64,000 nucleotides of DNA from JAIBJN01 sp963775395 (GTDB lineage Bacteria > Actinomycetota > Thermoleophilia > Gaiellales > Gaiellaceae). Shown here in pieces: positions 54,858 to 62,969 of this stretch. The translations under genes were made by a program, and so were the position numbers. Positions within the stretch are counted from its first letter, which is position 1. Each line of letters starts with the position of its first letter. The notes beneath the pieces are model-generated. The model searched no databases. It was given only the letters and a program-made list of their open reading frames with translations, and was not told the DNA's origin. The stretch covers positions 1-64,000 of the forward strand of contig CAVZIX010000004.1 of assembly GCA_963775395.1 (NCBI GenBank), read 5' to 3'.

Positions 54858-55919
54858 TCAGTAGCTCGTCTTCCTCATCGACCGTGCAAAGCGTCGGCGA
54901 GCCTTGCGCTGCTCCGCCATGGCCCGGGCGTCCGTCTTCAGCTCGAGGTGCTTCAGCTCGCCGAGGAGCTTGCGATAGCTCTCGAAGCGCTCTTCGGGCA
55001 GCGTGCCGTCCGCAAGGGCGGCGAGGACGGCACAGCCCGGCTCGCTGACGTGGGCGCAGTCGGCAAACCGGCACTTCGCCGCCAGCTCGGCTACGTCCGA
55101 GAACGTCTCGCCGACGCCGCCTTCGGCGTCCCAGAGGGCGAGCTCGCGCATGCCGGGGGTGTCGAGGACGAGCCCACCGCCCTCGAGGGGCACGAGCTCG
55201 CGGTGCACCGTCGTGTGACGTCCCTTCCCGTCGCCGCGCAGACTCTTTGTCTCCTGCCGCTCCCAGCCCAGCAGGCGGTTGAGGAGGGTCGACTTGCCGA
55301 CCCCCGACGAGCCGAGCAGGGCGACCGTGCGGTTGGCCGAGAGGTAGGCCTCGAGCGCCTCGACGCCCGTCCGCTCCAGGCAGCTGACGACGTGGATAGG
55401 AACGCCGAAGGCGACCGCCTCGACCTCGGCGACCTCCGCCTCGAGGTCGTCGGCGAGGTCGCTCTTGTTGAGCACGATCACCGGCTGCGCGCCGCTCTCC
55501 CAGCCGGCGGCGAGGTAGCGCTCCACCCGGCGGACGTTGAGGTCGTCGCCGAAGGCGCTGACGAGGAACACGACGTCCACGTTGGCAGCGACCACCTGCT
55601 CGACGCTCTCGTCGCCGGCGGCCTTGCGCAGGAACACCGTGTCGCGCTCGAGGACGGTGTGGATCGTCGCGGCGGAGGCGTTCGGACCGTCGGCCACCGC
55701 GACCCAATCGCCGACCGCGGGAAGGTCGACCGGGCTCACCGCTGCATGGCGAAGCCGGCCCGCAACCTCGGCGGGCCGCTCGCCGGACGCGGCGTAGATC
55801 ACGTAGGCGCCGCGGTGCTGCGCGGCGACGCGCGCCGGCGCGAGCGCATCGGCGGCGTACAGCTCGAATTCTCGTTCACGGCTCGGGCTCCACCCGAGCG
55901 CGGTCAAGTCGAAGGACAA
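54858..55919 (-). CDS. rsgA: Ribosome small-subunit-dependent GTPase A
   Basis: A circularly permuted GTPase that acts late in 30S assembly. An N-terminal OB domain contains AVGDWVAVADGP. G motifs appear in the permuted order: VLNKSDL (G4), LLGSSGVGKSTLLNRL (G1), DGKGRHTTVHREL (switch I region) and VLDTPGMRELAL (G3). The zinc knuckle is CRFADCAHVSEPGC. About 353 residues. TTG 55919 is chosen because AAGGAG lies 8 nt upstream. A 16-codon leader ORF and a foldable RNA lie upstream. Confidence 0.94.
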   Translation of the reverse strand: MSFDLTALGWSPSREREFELYAADALAPARVAAQHRGAYVIYAASGERPAEVAGRLRHAAVSPVDLPAVGDWVAVADGPNASAATIHTVLERDTVFLRKAAGDESVEQVVAANVDVVFLVSAFGDDLNVRRVERYLAAGWESGAQPVIVLNKSDLADDLEAEVAEVEAVAFGVPIHVVSCLERTGVEALEAYLSANRTVALLGSSGVGKSTLLNRLLGWERQETKSLRGDGKGRHTTVHRELVPLEGGGLVLDTPGMRELALWDAEGGVGETFSDVAELAAKCRFADCAHVSEPGCAVLAALADGTLPEERFESYRKLLGELKHLELKTDARAMAEQRKARRRFARSMRKTSY

Positions 55920-55953
55920 CCTGAGACTCCTTTTCCATGGCAGGGGCTCTGGA

Positions 55954-56022
55954 CGCGGGTTTCCGCGGTCTCGAGCCGGCTTTCGGAGGCTCGGCTGCTA
56001 AAAGAAGCCGTCGGGACCGCGG
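55954..56022 (-). promoter_or_regulatory. Candidate structured leader RNA of rsgA with alternative pairing
   Basis: Outer stem CCGCGGTC/GACCGCGG (8 bp, 55963-55970 with 56015-56022), enclosing hairpins GAGCC/GGCTC (55973-55977, 55988-55992) and GGCT/AGCC (55993-55996, 56006-56009), gives a three-way junction. On the minus strand CGCGG-AAAC-CCGCG (55967-55954) can pair instead of the outer stem. High GC makes chance stems common, so this is a candidate only. Confidence 0.4.
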
Positions 56023-56048
56023 AGGCACGACGCTGGGGCAACATCCAT
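55998..56048 (-). CDS. 16-residue leader ORF upstream of rsgA
   Basis: ATG 56048 is preceded by AAAGGAGG with a 6-nt gap, one of the best ribosome-binding sites in the window. The peptide is MDVAPASCLRGPDGFF, ending in TAG. It overlaps the 5' strands of the outer stem and one inner hairpin of the predicted leader structure, so a translating ribosome would disrupt them. It has no run of one amino acid as classical attenuators do. It could be a regulatory leader peptide or chance. Confidence 0.42.
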   Translation of the reverse strand: MDVAPASCLRGPDGFF

Positions 56049-56109
56049 TGTCAGCCTCCTTTCCTCGCGGAACCGAACAGGAGAAGCGTAGCCGACGGAG
56101 CGGAGCCTG

Positions 56110-56766
56110 TCAGGCCCCGAGGCCGCCGAAGACGGCGAAGGGGTTGTGCGGCATGACCTCCCAGACCATGCCGCCGCCGGGCTCGACCTCGACCTTCGCA
56201 CCCTCCGGCGACTCCGCGCGAAGCCGCTCTGCGAGCGCCTCGGCGTCGTCGCGGTTCGCCGCCCCGACGAGCAGGAAGGTCGAACGTCGCACGACCGGCA
56301 GCCCCTCGGCCTCGAGCTGCTCGGCGAGCGCTTCCGTCGCCTCGCGGTTCGGGAGCGAGACCCGCACCTCCCACTCCGCGTGCCCGCTCGCGAAGGACTC
56401 CGAGGCCTCGCGGGCCTGCTGGCGCTCGTGCTCGGCCTGGACCTCGTCGTCTGTCTCCGGAAGCGGGACGGAAGGATCCCTCCAGTCCTGCTCCACCGGA
56501 TGCCAGCGCTCGAGCGAGACGTTCGCAGGCCGGCCTTCCGAGGACAGGTGGGCGCGGATGAAGCCCTCGGCGTCGCGCGCCTGCTGCTCCTCGTCGGCGT
56601 ACAGAAAAACCCGCGGGCCGTCGCGGCTGACAACCACGCGGCCGCCCAGCCGCTCGCGCTCCTCGGCTTCGAGGCGGCGCGCCGAGAGCCACTCGACGAG
56701 CTGAGTCCCGTCTCCCTCGTCGTCGAAGTCCACCGTAACGCGCCAGTCGTCGCTCACACCCGGCAT
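56110..56766 (-). CDS. Hypothetical protein with two alpha-beta repeats
   Basis: About 218 residues, acidic, no signal peptide or membrane segment. Two similar modules are visible: WRVTVDFDDEGDGTQLVEWL followed by RVFLYADEEQQARDAEGFI, and WEVRVSLPNREATEALAEQLEAEGLPVV followed by LLVGAANRDDAEALAERL. Each looks like a ferredoxin-like or SPOR-like beta-alpha-beta unit. It ends with MVWEVMPHNPFAVFGGLGA. I do not recognise a function. Its start lies divergent to a methyltransferase, and rsgA follows 190 bases downstream on the same strand. Confidence 0.72.
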   Translation of the reverse strand: MPGVSDDWRVTVDFDDEGDGTQLVEWLSARRLEAEERERLGGRVVVSRDGPRVFLYADEEQQARDAEGFIRAHLSSEGRPANVSLERWHPVEQDWRDPSVPLPETDDEVQAEHERQQAREASESFASGHAEWEVRVSLPNREATEALAEQLEAEGLPVVRRSTFLLVGAANRDDAEALAERLRAESPEGAKVEVEPGGGMVWEVMPHNPFAVFGGLGA

Positions 56767-56773
56767 TCTGCCC

Positions 56774-56790
56774 TATGCTGGCCCGAGGCC
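56774..56790 (+). promoter_or_regulatory. Probable promoter of the 56.8-kb methyltransferase
   Basis: TATGCT (56774-56779) ends 11 nt before ATG 56791. No ribosome-binding site is visible, so the leader is absent or very short. Confidence 0.42.
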
Positions 56791-57810
56791 ATGCGGTGGC
56801 TGGCGAAGGCAGCTCTCCAGCAGGGAATCGGCGCACTTCCGCACGCGGAGAGCGTGAATTACGCGTTCCAGCGGCGCGTGTCCCGAACGCTGCCGACCGG
56901 TGAGAGCGTCCTGCGTCGCAAGTTCCGGCGTGCGCTCGGCCACCTCCGCGCGTACGAGGAGCACGGGCCGCAACGGGAGCTCGGCGGAGCGATGTTCTAC
57001 GAGTTCGGCGCCGGGTGGGACCTTGCCATCCAGCTCTCCTACTGGGCCCTCGGCGTCGAGCGCCAGACGCTCGTCGACATCCGGCCGAACCTGCGGCCCG
57101 AGCTCGTGAACCTCACGCTCGAGCGGCTGCAACGCCTCCGCGACGAGCTCGAGGACGAGGCCGGCCGGCCTGTGCGCGACCCGGGCGGGAGGCGGATTGC
57201 CGCGGCCGCTGACCTCCAGGCGTTTGGGATCGACTACCGCGCGCCCTGCGACGCACGTGCGACGGGCCTCGAGGCGGCATCGGTCGACTTCGTCACGAGC
57301 ACGAACACGCTCGAGCACATCCCCGCCGCCGACCTCGTGGCCATTCTCAGCGAGTGCAGGCGGCTGCTCCGCCCCGACGGAGCCGTGAGTTCGCGGATCG
57401 ATCTTTGCGACCACTACTCGTACTCCGACCGCGAGCTCACGCCGTACAACTTCCTCCGCTACTCCGACCGCGCCTGGCGCCTGCTCGACTCCAGGCTGTC
57501 CCATCAGAACCGCCTGCGGCGCCCCGACTACCTCCAGGCGTTCGCAGCGGCCGGGCTCGCGGTCGTCGACGAGCGCGCGCGGGCCCCGGAGGCGGCCGTC
57601 GAGCGGTTGCAGGCCCTCGACCTCGCGCCGCGCTTTCGGGCCTACGCCCTCGACGACCTGGCCGTCACGCGCCTGTTCCTCGTCGGCCGGCCCGTGCCGG
57701 CCGAGTCACCAGACGCTGCGGAGGAGCTCGGCGATCTCCTCGGGCGAGGCGGGGCGCGGGTTGGCCTTGGCGCCGACTCGCTCGGCGGCCGCGGCGGCGA
57801 CGACCGATAG
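56791..57810 (+). CDS. Methyltransferase-domain protein
   Basis: About 339 residues. The motif I region is AMFYEFGAGWDLAIQLSYW with the GxG, LVDIRPNLRPELV gives the acidic residue, VDFVTSTNTLEHIPAADLVAIL is the later catalytic-like strand and ECRRLLRPDGAVSSRIDLCDHYSY follows. The family is common in polysaccharide and lipopolysaccharide gene sets. ATG 56791 is favoured over longer frames that run through the divergent gene. The last 105 bases overlap the convergent dehydrogenase gene, and the tail GRGGARVGLGADSLGG looks non-native, so an indel near 57700 is possible. Confidence 0.78.
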   Translation: MRWLAKAALQQGIGALPHAESVNYAFQRRVSRTLPTGESVLRRKFRRALGHLRAYEEHGPQRELGGAMFYEFGAGWDLAIQLSYWALGVERQTLVDIRPNLRPELVNLTLERLQRLRDELEDEAGRPVRDPGGRRIAAAADLQAFGIDYRAPCDARATGLEAASVDFVTSTNTLEHIPAADLVAILSECRRLLRPDGAVSSRIDLCDHYSYSDRELTPYNFLRYSDRAWRLLDSRLSHQNRLRRPDYLQAFAAAGLAVVDERARAPEAAVERLQALDLAPRFRAYALDDLAVTRLFLVGRPVPAESPDAAEELGDLLGRGGARVGLGADSLGGRGGDDR

Positions 57811-58683
57811 CTCGGGCTCGGGGACGCCGAGGTCCCGCAGCCGCTCGAAGCCCGCCAGCTTCGCGAGGCCGGCGACCGCTCCAGGCACGTCGTCGCCGGC
57901 GCCCATCGCCTCGCCGAACCGGGCGATCTCCTCTCCCGCAACGGGCTCGTTGAACCTCAGCGCCGGCGCGAGCACGACCGCGTTGAGGGCGCCGTGCGAG
58001 ATGCCGTAACGGCCGCCGAGCGCCTGGGCCATCGCGTGGCCGAGGCCGAGGCCGGCACTTCCGAGCGCGGCGCCTGCGTGCATGGCGCCCTCCAGAAGCG
58101 CCCGCCGCGCCTCGCGGTCGTCTCCATCCGCCAGCACGCGCGGCAGCGAGAAACCGATCAGGCGCGCGCCTGCGAGCGCCTCCTCGTCGGCCTCCGGGTT
58201 CCTCCCTTTCACGTAGAGCGCCTCGGCCGTGTGGGCGAGCGCGTTCATGGCCGTCCCGCCGGTCTCGAACTCGGGCAGCCCGTAGGTCAGCTCCGGCTCG
58301 TAGACGATGCCCTCGATGCGGGCCCCTCCCCCGCTGACCTTGACGCCGCGCTCGAGGTCGCGCACGCCGAAGCCCGTCGCCCACTCGGCGCCCGAGTACG
58401 TGGTGGGGATCGACACGACCGGCAGGCCGGTTGCGGCACTGACTGCTTTCGTCGTGTCGATCGCGCTCCCGCCCCCGAGGGCGACAAGCGCGTCCATCCC
58501 CTCCGCGACCGCTACGGCCTCGTCCACGGTCTCGCGCGGGACGTGCTGCTGGACGCCGGAGAAGCGCGCCGCGACCGGAAGGTCGAGCGACTCCCAGCGG
58601 CGGCTCGTAACCAGGAGCGGCTTCGAGCTTCCGATCTCCGCGAGGACGTCGGGAAGCGAGTCGAGACCCCAGCGCACGATCAT
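57706..58683 (-). CDS. Iron-containing alcohol dehydrogenase, maleylacetate-reductase-like
   Basis: About 325 residues. The NAD-binding region is DALVALGGGSAIDTTKAV and PTTYSGAEWATGFGVRD. Metal ligands are expected at H in MNALAHTAEALY, GLGLGHAMAQALGG and GISHGALNAV. The PTTYSGAE motif is nearest to maleylacetate reductases among group III dehydrogenases. The ATG overlaps the LysR stop as ATGA. No aromatic ring-cleavage genes are visible, so the substrate is open. Confidence 0.85.
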   Translation of the reverse strand: MIVRWGLDSLPDVLAEIGSSKPLLVTSRRWESLDLPVAARFSGVQQHVPRETVDEAVAVAEGMDALVALGGGSAIDTTKAVSAATGLPVVSIPTTYSGAEWATGFGVRDLERGVKVSGGGARIEGIVYEPELTYGLPEFETGGTAMNALAHTAEALYVKGRNPEADEEALAGARLIGFSLPRVLADGDDREARRALLEGAMHAGAALGSAGLGLGHAMAQALGGRYGISHGALNAVVLAPALRFNEPVAGEEIARFGEAMGAGDDVPGAVAGLAKLAGFERLRDLGVPEPELSVVAAAAAERVGAKANPRPASPEEIAELLRSVW

Positions 58684-59573
58684 GCTGCCTGCTCCGCGGC
58701 GAACTCGAGGAACGCGGCCGCAGCCCGGCTCGGCCGCCGTCCCTTGGCACGAACGACGTAGATCTGGCGGGTCGGCTCGATCCCGGTCACTCGGGCCGCG
58801 GCCAGGGTGCCCGCAGCCAGCTCGCCCTCGATCGCGGTGCGCGAGATGAACGCGACGCCGTACCCGGCCGCGACCGCGCTCTTCACCGATTCCTGGAGGC
58901 CGAGCTCGAGCTTCGACTCGAGCTCGCGAACACGGAGCCCCGCACGGCGCAGCTCTTCGTCCACCACCTGACGAACGCCTGCCCCCTCCTGCATGACGAC
59001 GAGCGTCTCGTCGCGCAGGTCGGCGACGGAGATCTCGCCGTCCGCGGCCGCGTGGCTCGGAGGCACGGCGAGCACGATCTCGTCCCGCGCCAGCGGCTCG
59101 AAGAGCAGCGACCGGTGGCGGCGCACCGCCCCCACGATCCCGAGCTCGAGCTCGCGGTCGGCGACGCGGTCGATCACCGCGTAGGTGTCCGAGATGGAGA
59201 GTGCGATCCGGAGGTCTGCGTGGCTGCGCTGGAACTCACAGAGGAGGAGCGGCACCAGGTGCGCGCCCGGTCCCGTCGAGGCGCCGAGCGTCAGCGTCCC
59301 GGCCAGCACCCCCTCGTCCGCGGAGGCAACGTCCTCGAGCAGGTGCTCCTCCGCCTGGAGCATCCGCCGGGCGTTGCGGTACAGGCGACGCCCGGCCTCG
59401 GTGGGCTCGACGCGGCGGCCGGAGCGGTCGAGCAGCTGCTGGCCCAAGCGCTCCTCGAGCGCCCGCACCTGCAGGCTGACCGCAGGCTGCGTCACGCCCA
59501 GCCGCTCGGCGGCCTGGGAGAAGCTCTTACGGTCGACGACGGCGCAGAAGGCGGCGAGCTGACGCGTGTCCAT
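58680..59573 (-). CDS. LysR-family transcriptional regulator
   Basis: About 297 residues. The HTH is MDTRQLAAFCAVVDRKSFSQAAERLGVTQPAVSLQVRALEERLG (seen as segments; the helix is SQAAERLGVTQPAVSLQVR). The effector domain has GTLTLGASTGPGAHLVPLLL and SDTYAVIDRVADRELELGIVG. ATG 59573 follows a TATAAG box (59589-59584) by 10 nt. It is the first gene of a two-gene operon with the dehydrogenase, and the palindrome in its promoter suggests autoregulation. Confidence 0.92.
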   Translation of the reverse strand: MDTRQLAAFCAVVDRKSFSQAAERLGVTQPAVSLQVRALEERLGQQLLDRSGRRVEPTEAGRRLYRNARRMLQAEEHLLEDVASADEGVLAGTLTLGASTGPGAHLVPLLLCEFQRSHADLRIALSISDTYAVIDRVADRELELGIVGAVRRHRSLLFEPLARDEIVLAVPPSHAAADGEISVADLRDETLVVMQEGAGVRQVVDEELRRAGLRVRELESKLELGLQESVKSAVAAGYGVAFISRTAIEGELAAGTLAAARVTGIEPTRQIYVVRAKGRRPSRAAAAFLEFAAEQAA

Positions 59574-59588
59574 ATAAGGACACCTTAT
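59574..59588. promoter_or_regulatory. LysR-type operator, perfect palindrome
   Basis: ATAAGG-ACA-CCTTAT is a perfect 6-bp inverted repeat with a 3-base centre. It contains the T-N11-A LysR box and covers the -10 and predicted start site of the lysR gene. Confidence 0.68.
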
Positions 59589-59616
59589 AGCTGGTCATGA
59601 CAGATCGCGCCGGCGG

Positions 59617-59787
59617 TCAGGAAGGGCTGCTCGACCGGCGGAAGCCGTTCAGGACGTCGACCACTGCGTAGCAGCCGATCAGACCCCACAGCAACGCACC
59701 CGGGGAGCCGCCGAGCCAGCCCGCGGCGAAGACCGCCGGAAAGATCGTCCAGAAGGCCGGACGGCCGTCGGACAAGTGCGCCTGCAC
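59617..59787 (-). CDS. Small membrane protein
   Basis: GTG 59787 opens a 56-residue frame with a hydrophobic core: FWTIFPAVFAAGWLGG and ALLWGLIGCYAVVDVLNGF, ending FRRSSSPS. It looks like a two-helix small membrane protein. A longer version from 59838 would run into the start of the divergent DUF354 gene. There is no recognised family motif, and it lies upstream of and codirectional with lysR. It may be real, but evidence rests on composition alone. Confidence 0.42.
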   Translation of the reverse strand: MQAHLSDGRPAFWTIFPAVFAAGWLGGSPGALLWGLIGCYAVVDVLNGFRRSSSPS

Positions 59788-59833
59788 ACAGGGACTTTCG
59801 GCAGCACCGAACGTCCTCTGGACCCCCGGTCCA

Positions 59834-59847
59834 TACACTCACGGCCG
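59834..59847 (+). promoter_or_regulatory. Probable leaderless promoter of the DUF354 gene
   Basis: TACACT (59834-59839) ends 8 nt before ATG 59848 with no ribosome-binding site. Confidence 0.48.
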
Positions 59848-60852
59848 ATGCGAGTCTGGATCGACATGACCGCGCCGGCTCACGTGCTGGTGTTCAGACC
59901 GCTCATCGACCTCCTCCGCGCGCGCGGGGACGAGGTCGAGATCACCACCCGCGACTTCAGCCAAAACCTCGAGCTCCTGCGCCTCCACGGGCTCGAGGCC
60001 GAGGTCGTCGGCCGGCACGGCGGCCGGTCGCGGATCGGTAAGGCCGTGACGATGACGACCCGCCTCGCGGCCCTCGTGCGCTGGGCCGCGCCGCGCCGCT
60101 TCGACGTCGCGCTCGCGCACGCCTCGCACCACCTAACGATGGCCGCGCGGACGCTTCGCATCCCGAGCGCGACGACCTTCGACTACGAGTATGCAACCAT
60201 CCAGCACCAGCTCGGCTGCCGCCCCGCGAAGGTCGTCCTGGTACCCGAGGCGATCCCGGCGGAGCGCCTGCGCCGTTACGGCGTGCGCCCGCCCAAGCTG
60301 CGGCAGTACCCCGGCCTGAAGGAGGAGTACTACCTCGCAGACTTCGAGCCGGATCCAGCCGTGCCCGCGGCGCTCGGCCTCGACCGGGAGCGGGTGCTCG
60401 TCGTCGTCCGCCCGCCGTCGGACTACGCGCTCTACCATCGCAACCCCAGCCCCGTCTTCCCGCGGCTGCTCGAGCGGCTCGGCACCGACGACGCCGTGCA
60501 GGCGGTCGTCCTCCCGCGCACGACCGAGCAGGGTCAACGGGTCTCCGCGCTCGGGCTCCCCTCCCTCGTCGTCCCGGAGCACGCCGTGGACGCCCAGAGC
60601 CTCATCGCGTACTCCGACCTCGTCGTCTCCGCGGGCGGGACGATGAACCGGGAGGCGGTCGCCCTGGGCGTCCCCGTGTACACGACGTTCGGCGGCCGCC
60701 TTGGCGGCGTCGACGAGGCACTCATCCGCCAGGGGCGGCTACGCCCGCTCGTCGATCCCGACGAGCTTGAGCTCGTCAAGCGTCCCGAGAAGGGCGCGGG
60801 CCGCGTTCGCCGCGACCCGCGCCTCTTTCTCGATCTTCTCGTCCCGCTCTAG
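59848..60852 (+). CDS. DUF354 family protein
   Basis: About 334 residues, close to the family length. MRVWIDMTAPAHVLVFRPLI is the characteristic start, with DEVEITTRDFSQNLELL, FDVALAHASHHLTMAARTL, ATTFDYEYATIQH and VSAGGTMNREAVALGVPVYT. DUF354 has a GT-B-like fold related to UDP-GlcNAc 2-epimerase and glycosyltransferases, and is often near glycan genes; its reaction is not established. The segment GGTMNREAVALG resembles a nucleotide-sugar-binding turn. Confidence 0.86.
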   Translation: MRVWIDMTAPAHVLVFRPLIDLLRARGDEVEITTRDFSQNLELLRLHGLEAEVVGRHGGRSRIGKAVTMTTRLAALVRWAAPRRFDVALAHASHHLTMAARTLRIPSATTFDYEYATIQHQLGCRPAKVVLVPEAIPAERLRRYGVRPPKLRQYPGLKEEYYLADFEPDPAVPAALGLDRERVLVVVRPPSDYALYHRNPSPVFPRLLERLGTDDAVQAVVLPRTTEQGQRVSALGLPSLVVPEHAVDAQSLIAYSDLVVSAGGTMNREAVALGVPVYTTFGGRLGGVDEALIRQGRLRPLVDPDELELVKRPEKGAGRVRRDPRLFLDLLVPL

Positions 60853-61084
60853 CTGTGCGGAATCTTGATCCGGAGTGGTCGCTCAACGCGCGGCCGCTCA
60901 GGGTCGTGGGGATTTCGGCGGCTCTTGTGGATCGGGCGGACCGCGCTCGAGATGCTGATGGAAAAGCGCCGAGCGAGCTGACAAGTGTGGGTCCCGGAGC
61001 GGTGGCGCCGAGGTCGGCGATCCCTGCCGCGGCGGGGTGCGACCGGGGGCGCCCCGAGAGGCGCCCCCGGCCTTGGCTGGCGAG
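60853..61084. other. Intergenic region between convergent genes
   Basis: The region holds no convincing gene. Its main feature is a strong hairpin at 61043-61070, described separately. The rest is unstructured by eye. Confidence 0.5.
61043..61070. terminator. Strong hairpin terminator, likely bidirectional
   Basis: CCGGGGGCGCC (61043-61053) and GGCGCCCCCGG (61060-61070) are perfect complements with a 6-nt loop. It lies between the convergent DUF354 and PhoX-like genes, 15 bases after the latter's stop. No T-run is present on either strand, as is common in high-GC bacteria. Confidence 0.7.
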
Positions 61085-62854
61085 CTATATGCCCGGGATG
61101 CGGATCAGTGCCAGCTGGCCGCCTTCGCGCTTGTACGTGAAGTCGGGCTGGCCGTCGCCGTTGTTGTCGTCACCCGGTGCCTTCTCCACCCAGAGCGTGT
61201 GCGCCTGGACGTTGATCAGGAACGCGCCGGGCCCGAACGCCGCCGAGGCGTCGACGATCCCCGTCGACTCCCAAGCGCCCCAGTTCCCGGCCGGGCGGCC
61301 GTCGACGTCGGTCGGACCGCCGTCCGCGGACTGGTCGACCTTGGCGACCACCTCGGACGCACCCGAGAACGGGACGTACCAGAGCCGCGCCGTGGTCGCG
61401 TTGGCGGGATCCGCCGCGATCTGGGCCGGCGTGAACTGCTGGCTGCTGCCGGGATCCTCGGTCAGGAGCACCCCGGTCCGTGTCGTCTCGATGTTGTCCG
61501 GCTGGTGGACCTCGCCGAGCGTCTTGACCGGATTGTCGTCGCCCTCGACGAACACGGAGAGAGACGTCACCTTCGTCGGGTCGTTCTTGTCGAGCACCAT
61601 CTTCCACACGCGGCCGTTCGTCGACCGGAAGTTCGTGTCGAGGCTCTGCGCGGCCGTCCGGCCCCGACCCGAGTCGACGATGTAGACGACGTTCCCCATG
61701 CCGGGCCGCTTGTCGTAGGCGATGTCCTCGACGCGGACGAACTGGAACACGTTGTTGAGGTCGCTCCAGTACTCCAGCACCCACTGAGGGCCGTCGATCC
61801 CGGGGCCGGGAGGCGTCGTCGCGAAGCGAAGATCGAGCTGCCAACTGCCGTCCGTCGGCGGGAGCGGGTAACCCTTGTCCGCGGCCTTCAGCTCCGAGCC
61901 GTCGGCGTTGAGGCCGGTGGCGATGTCCTTCGGCACCTTGATGAAGTGCCCGCTGACCTGGGTTCCCGATCCGGGGGCGACGTCGTAGTAGTTCCTCACA
62001 CCCGGCGTGTCGGAGACGAAGGCCCAGAGATCTCCCTTGTCGGCCAGAAGCTTGTCCGTGCTCGCCGCGATGTAGGAGTAGAGCTGCGACTGAGCCGGCG
62101 CAAGCTTCTCGGACGTGTTGAGCGGATTCGTGAGTGGGCCGCTCGTGAAGGTGTCGTCGCCCGAGAACACGACCGGGTTCCCATAGCCCGGGATCGCGAC
62201 GCTGTTCTCGTGGTTGTGTCTGCCCATCCCGTAGATCGGATGGTGCTTCCCGGTCTTGACGTCGAGCGCGACGACGAGTCCGGCCTCCTCCTCCGCCGGG
62301 TCGCCGGGGGTCGGCGGCCAGGATTCCTCCTGGCGGTACACGTAGTCGGGCGACTCCTCGTTCGTGAAGAGGATCGGTCTCTTGAACCCCTCCTTCTTCG
62401 TCGCGAGGTAGTTGGAGCAGAAGCGCTGGTAGCCCGCGGCGCTCGCGATGGCGAACCTACCGCTGAGCACCCCGCCCGACTGCCGGTTGAGGGCCAGTCG
62501 GCTCACCTGTGAGTTGTCGAAGTCGTTCTCCCCGTTGGCCGCCGTGGGCGCCGCGGCGTTGTACGGGAACGGCACCTTGCCGGTCTCGTGGTTCACGAAG
62601 AGGTCGACCCTGCCCCGGCCCCGGGTCTGCAGAGAGATCCCATCCGGGATGGCCTCGAAGCGATAGCCGCTCCGAAGCACATCTCCGACCGTCAGGAGCG
62701 GCGTGATCTCCACCCCTGTCTTGACGGCGCTAAGCATCGAGGGCTGCCCCGTCTTGAACCCGCTGTTGTTACTGCCTGCAGGCGCGGCAGCCGTCACCAA
62801 GGCTGAGATAACCGCTGCGAGCGCCGCACAAGTAAAGAACGCGCGTCTTCTCAT
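61085..62854 (-). CDS. Secreted PhoX/DUF839-like protein
   Basis: About 589 residues with a signal peptide (FFTCAALAAVISALVTAAAPAG). The sequence has propeller-like blocks PDGISLQTRGRGRVDLFVNHET, NEESPDYVYRQEESW, GMGRHNHENSVAIPGYG and FSGDDTF, and late VRVEDIAYDKRPGMGNVVYI and VHQPDNIETTRTGVLLTEDP. This pattern of metal-binding Glu/His and DNxE motifs resembles DUF839/PhoX-type calcium- and iron-dependent phosphatases, but I cannot confirm every ligand. GAGAGGA lies before ATG 62854. It is probably exported by Sec; the activity is uncertain. Confidence 0.68.
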   Translation of the reverse strand: MRRRAFFTCAALAAVISALVTAAAPAGSNNSGFKTGQPSMLSAVKTGVEITPLLTVGDVLRSGYRFEAIPDGISLQTRGRGRVDLFVNHETGKVPFPYNAAAPTAANGENDFDNSQVSRLALNRQSGGVLSGRFAIASAAGYQRFCSNYLATKKEGFKRPILFTNEESPDYVYRQEESWPPTPGDPAEEEAGLVVALDVKTGKHHPIYGMGRHNHENSVAIPGYGNPVVFSGDDTFTSGPLTNPLNTSEKLAPAQSQLYSYIAASTDKLLADKGDLWAFVSDTPGVRNYYDVAPGSGTQVSGHFIKVPKDIATGLNADGSELKAADKGYPLPPTDGSWQLDLRFATTPPGPGIDGPQWVLEYWSDLNNVFQFVRVEDIAYDKRPGMGNVVYIVDSGRGRTAAQSLDTNFRSTNGRVWKMVLDKNDPTKVTSLSVFVEGDDNPVKTLGEVHQPDNIETTRTGVLLTEDPGSSQQFTPAQIAADPANATTARLWYVPFSGASEVVAKVDQSADGGPTDVDGRPAGNWGAWESTGIVDASAAFGPGAFLINVQAHTLWVEKAPGDDNNGDGQPDFTYKREGGQLALIRIPGI

Positions 62855-62969
62855 ATCCTCTCCCCTAAGTCGTGACCGGGGAGGTCTAACAGATGCGTCC
62901 GCCCCGGTCTAGGCCCGCGCGCAAGTGCGCCCACCGCGAACCCCCGGGTCCAGGTCTGGCTGGTCGCGA

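Noticed and set aside
55963..56022. tRNA-like fold
   Set aside because: Three stems are present, but there is no TTCGA-type T loop, no proper D arm and no anticodon arm geometry.
53517..56156. A plus-strand open frame of about 880 codons
   Set aside because: Antisense shadow of the MFS and rsgA genes, with a composition like the other shadows.
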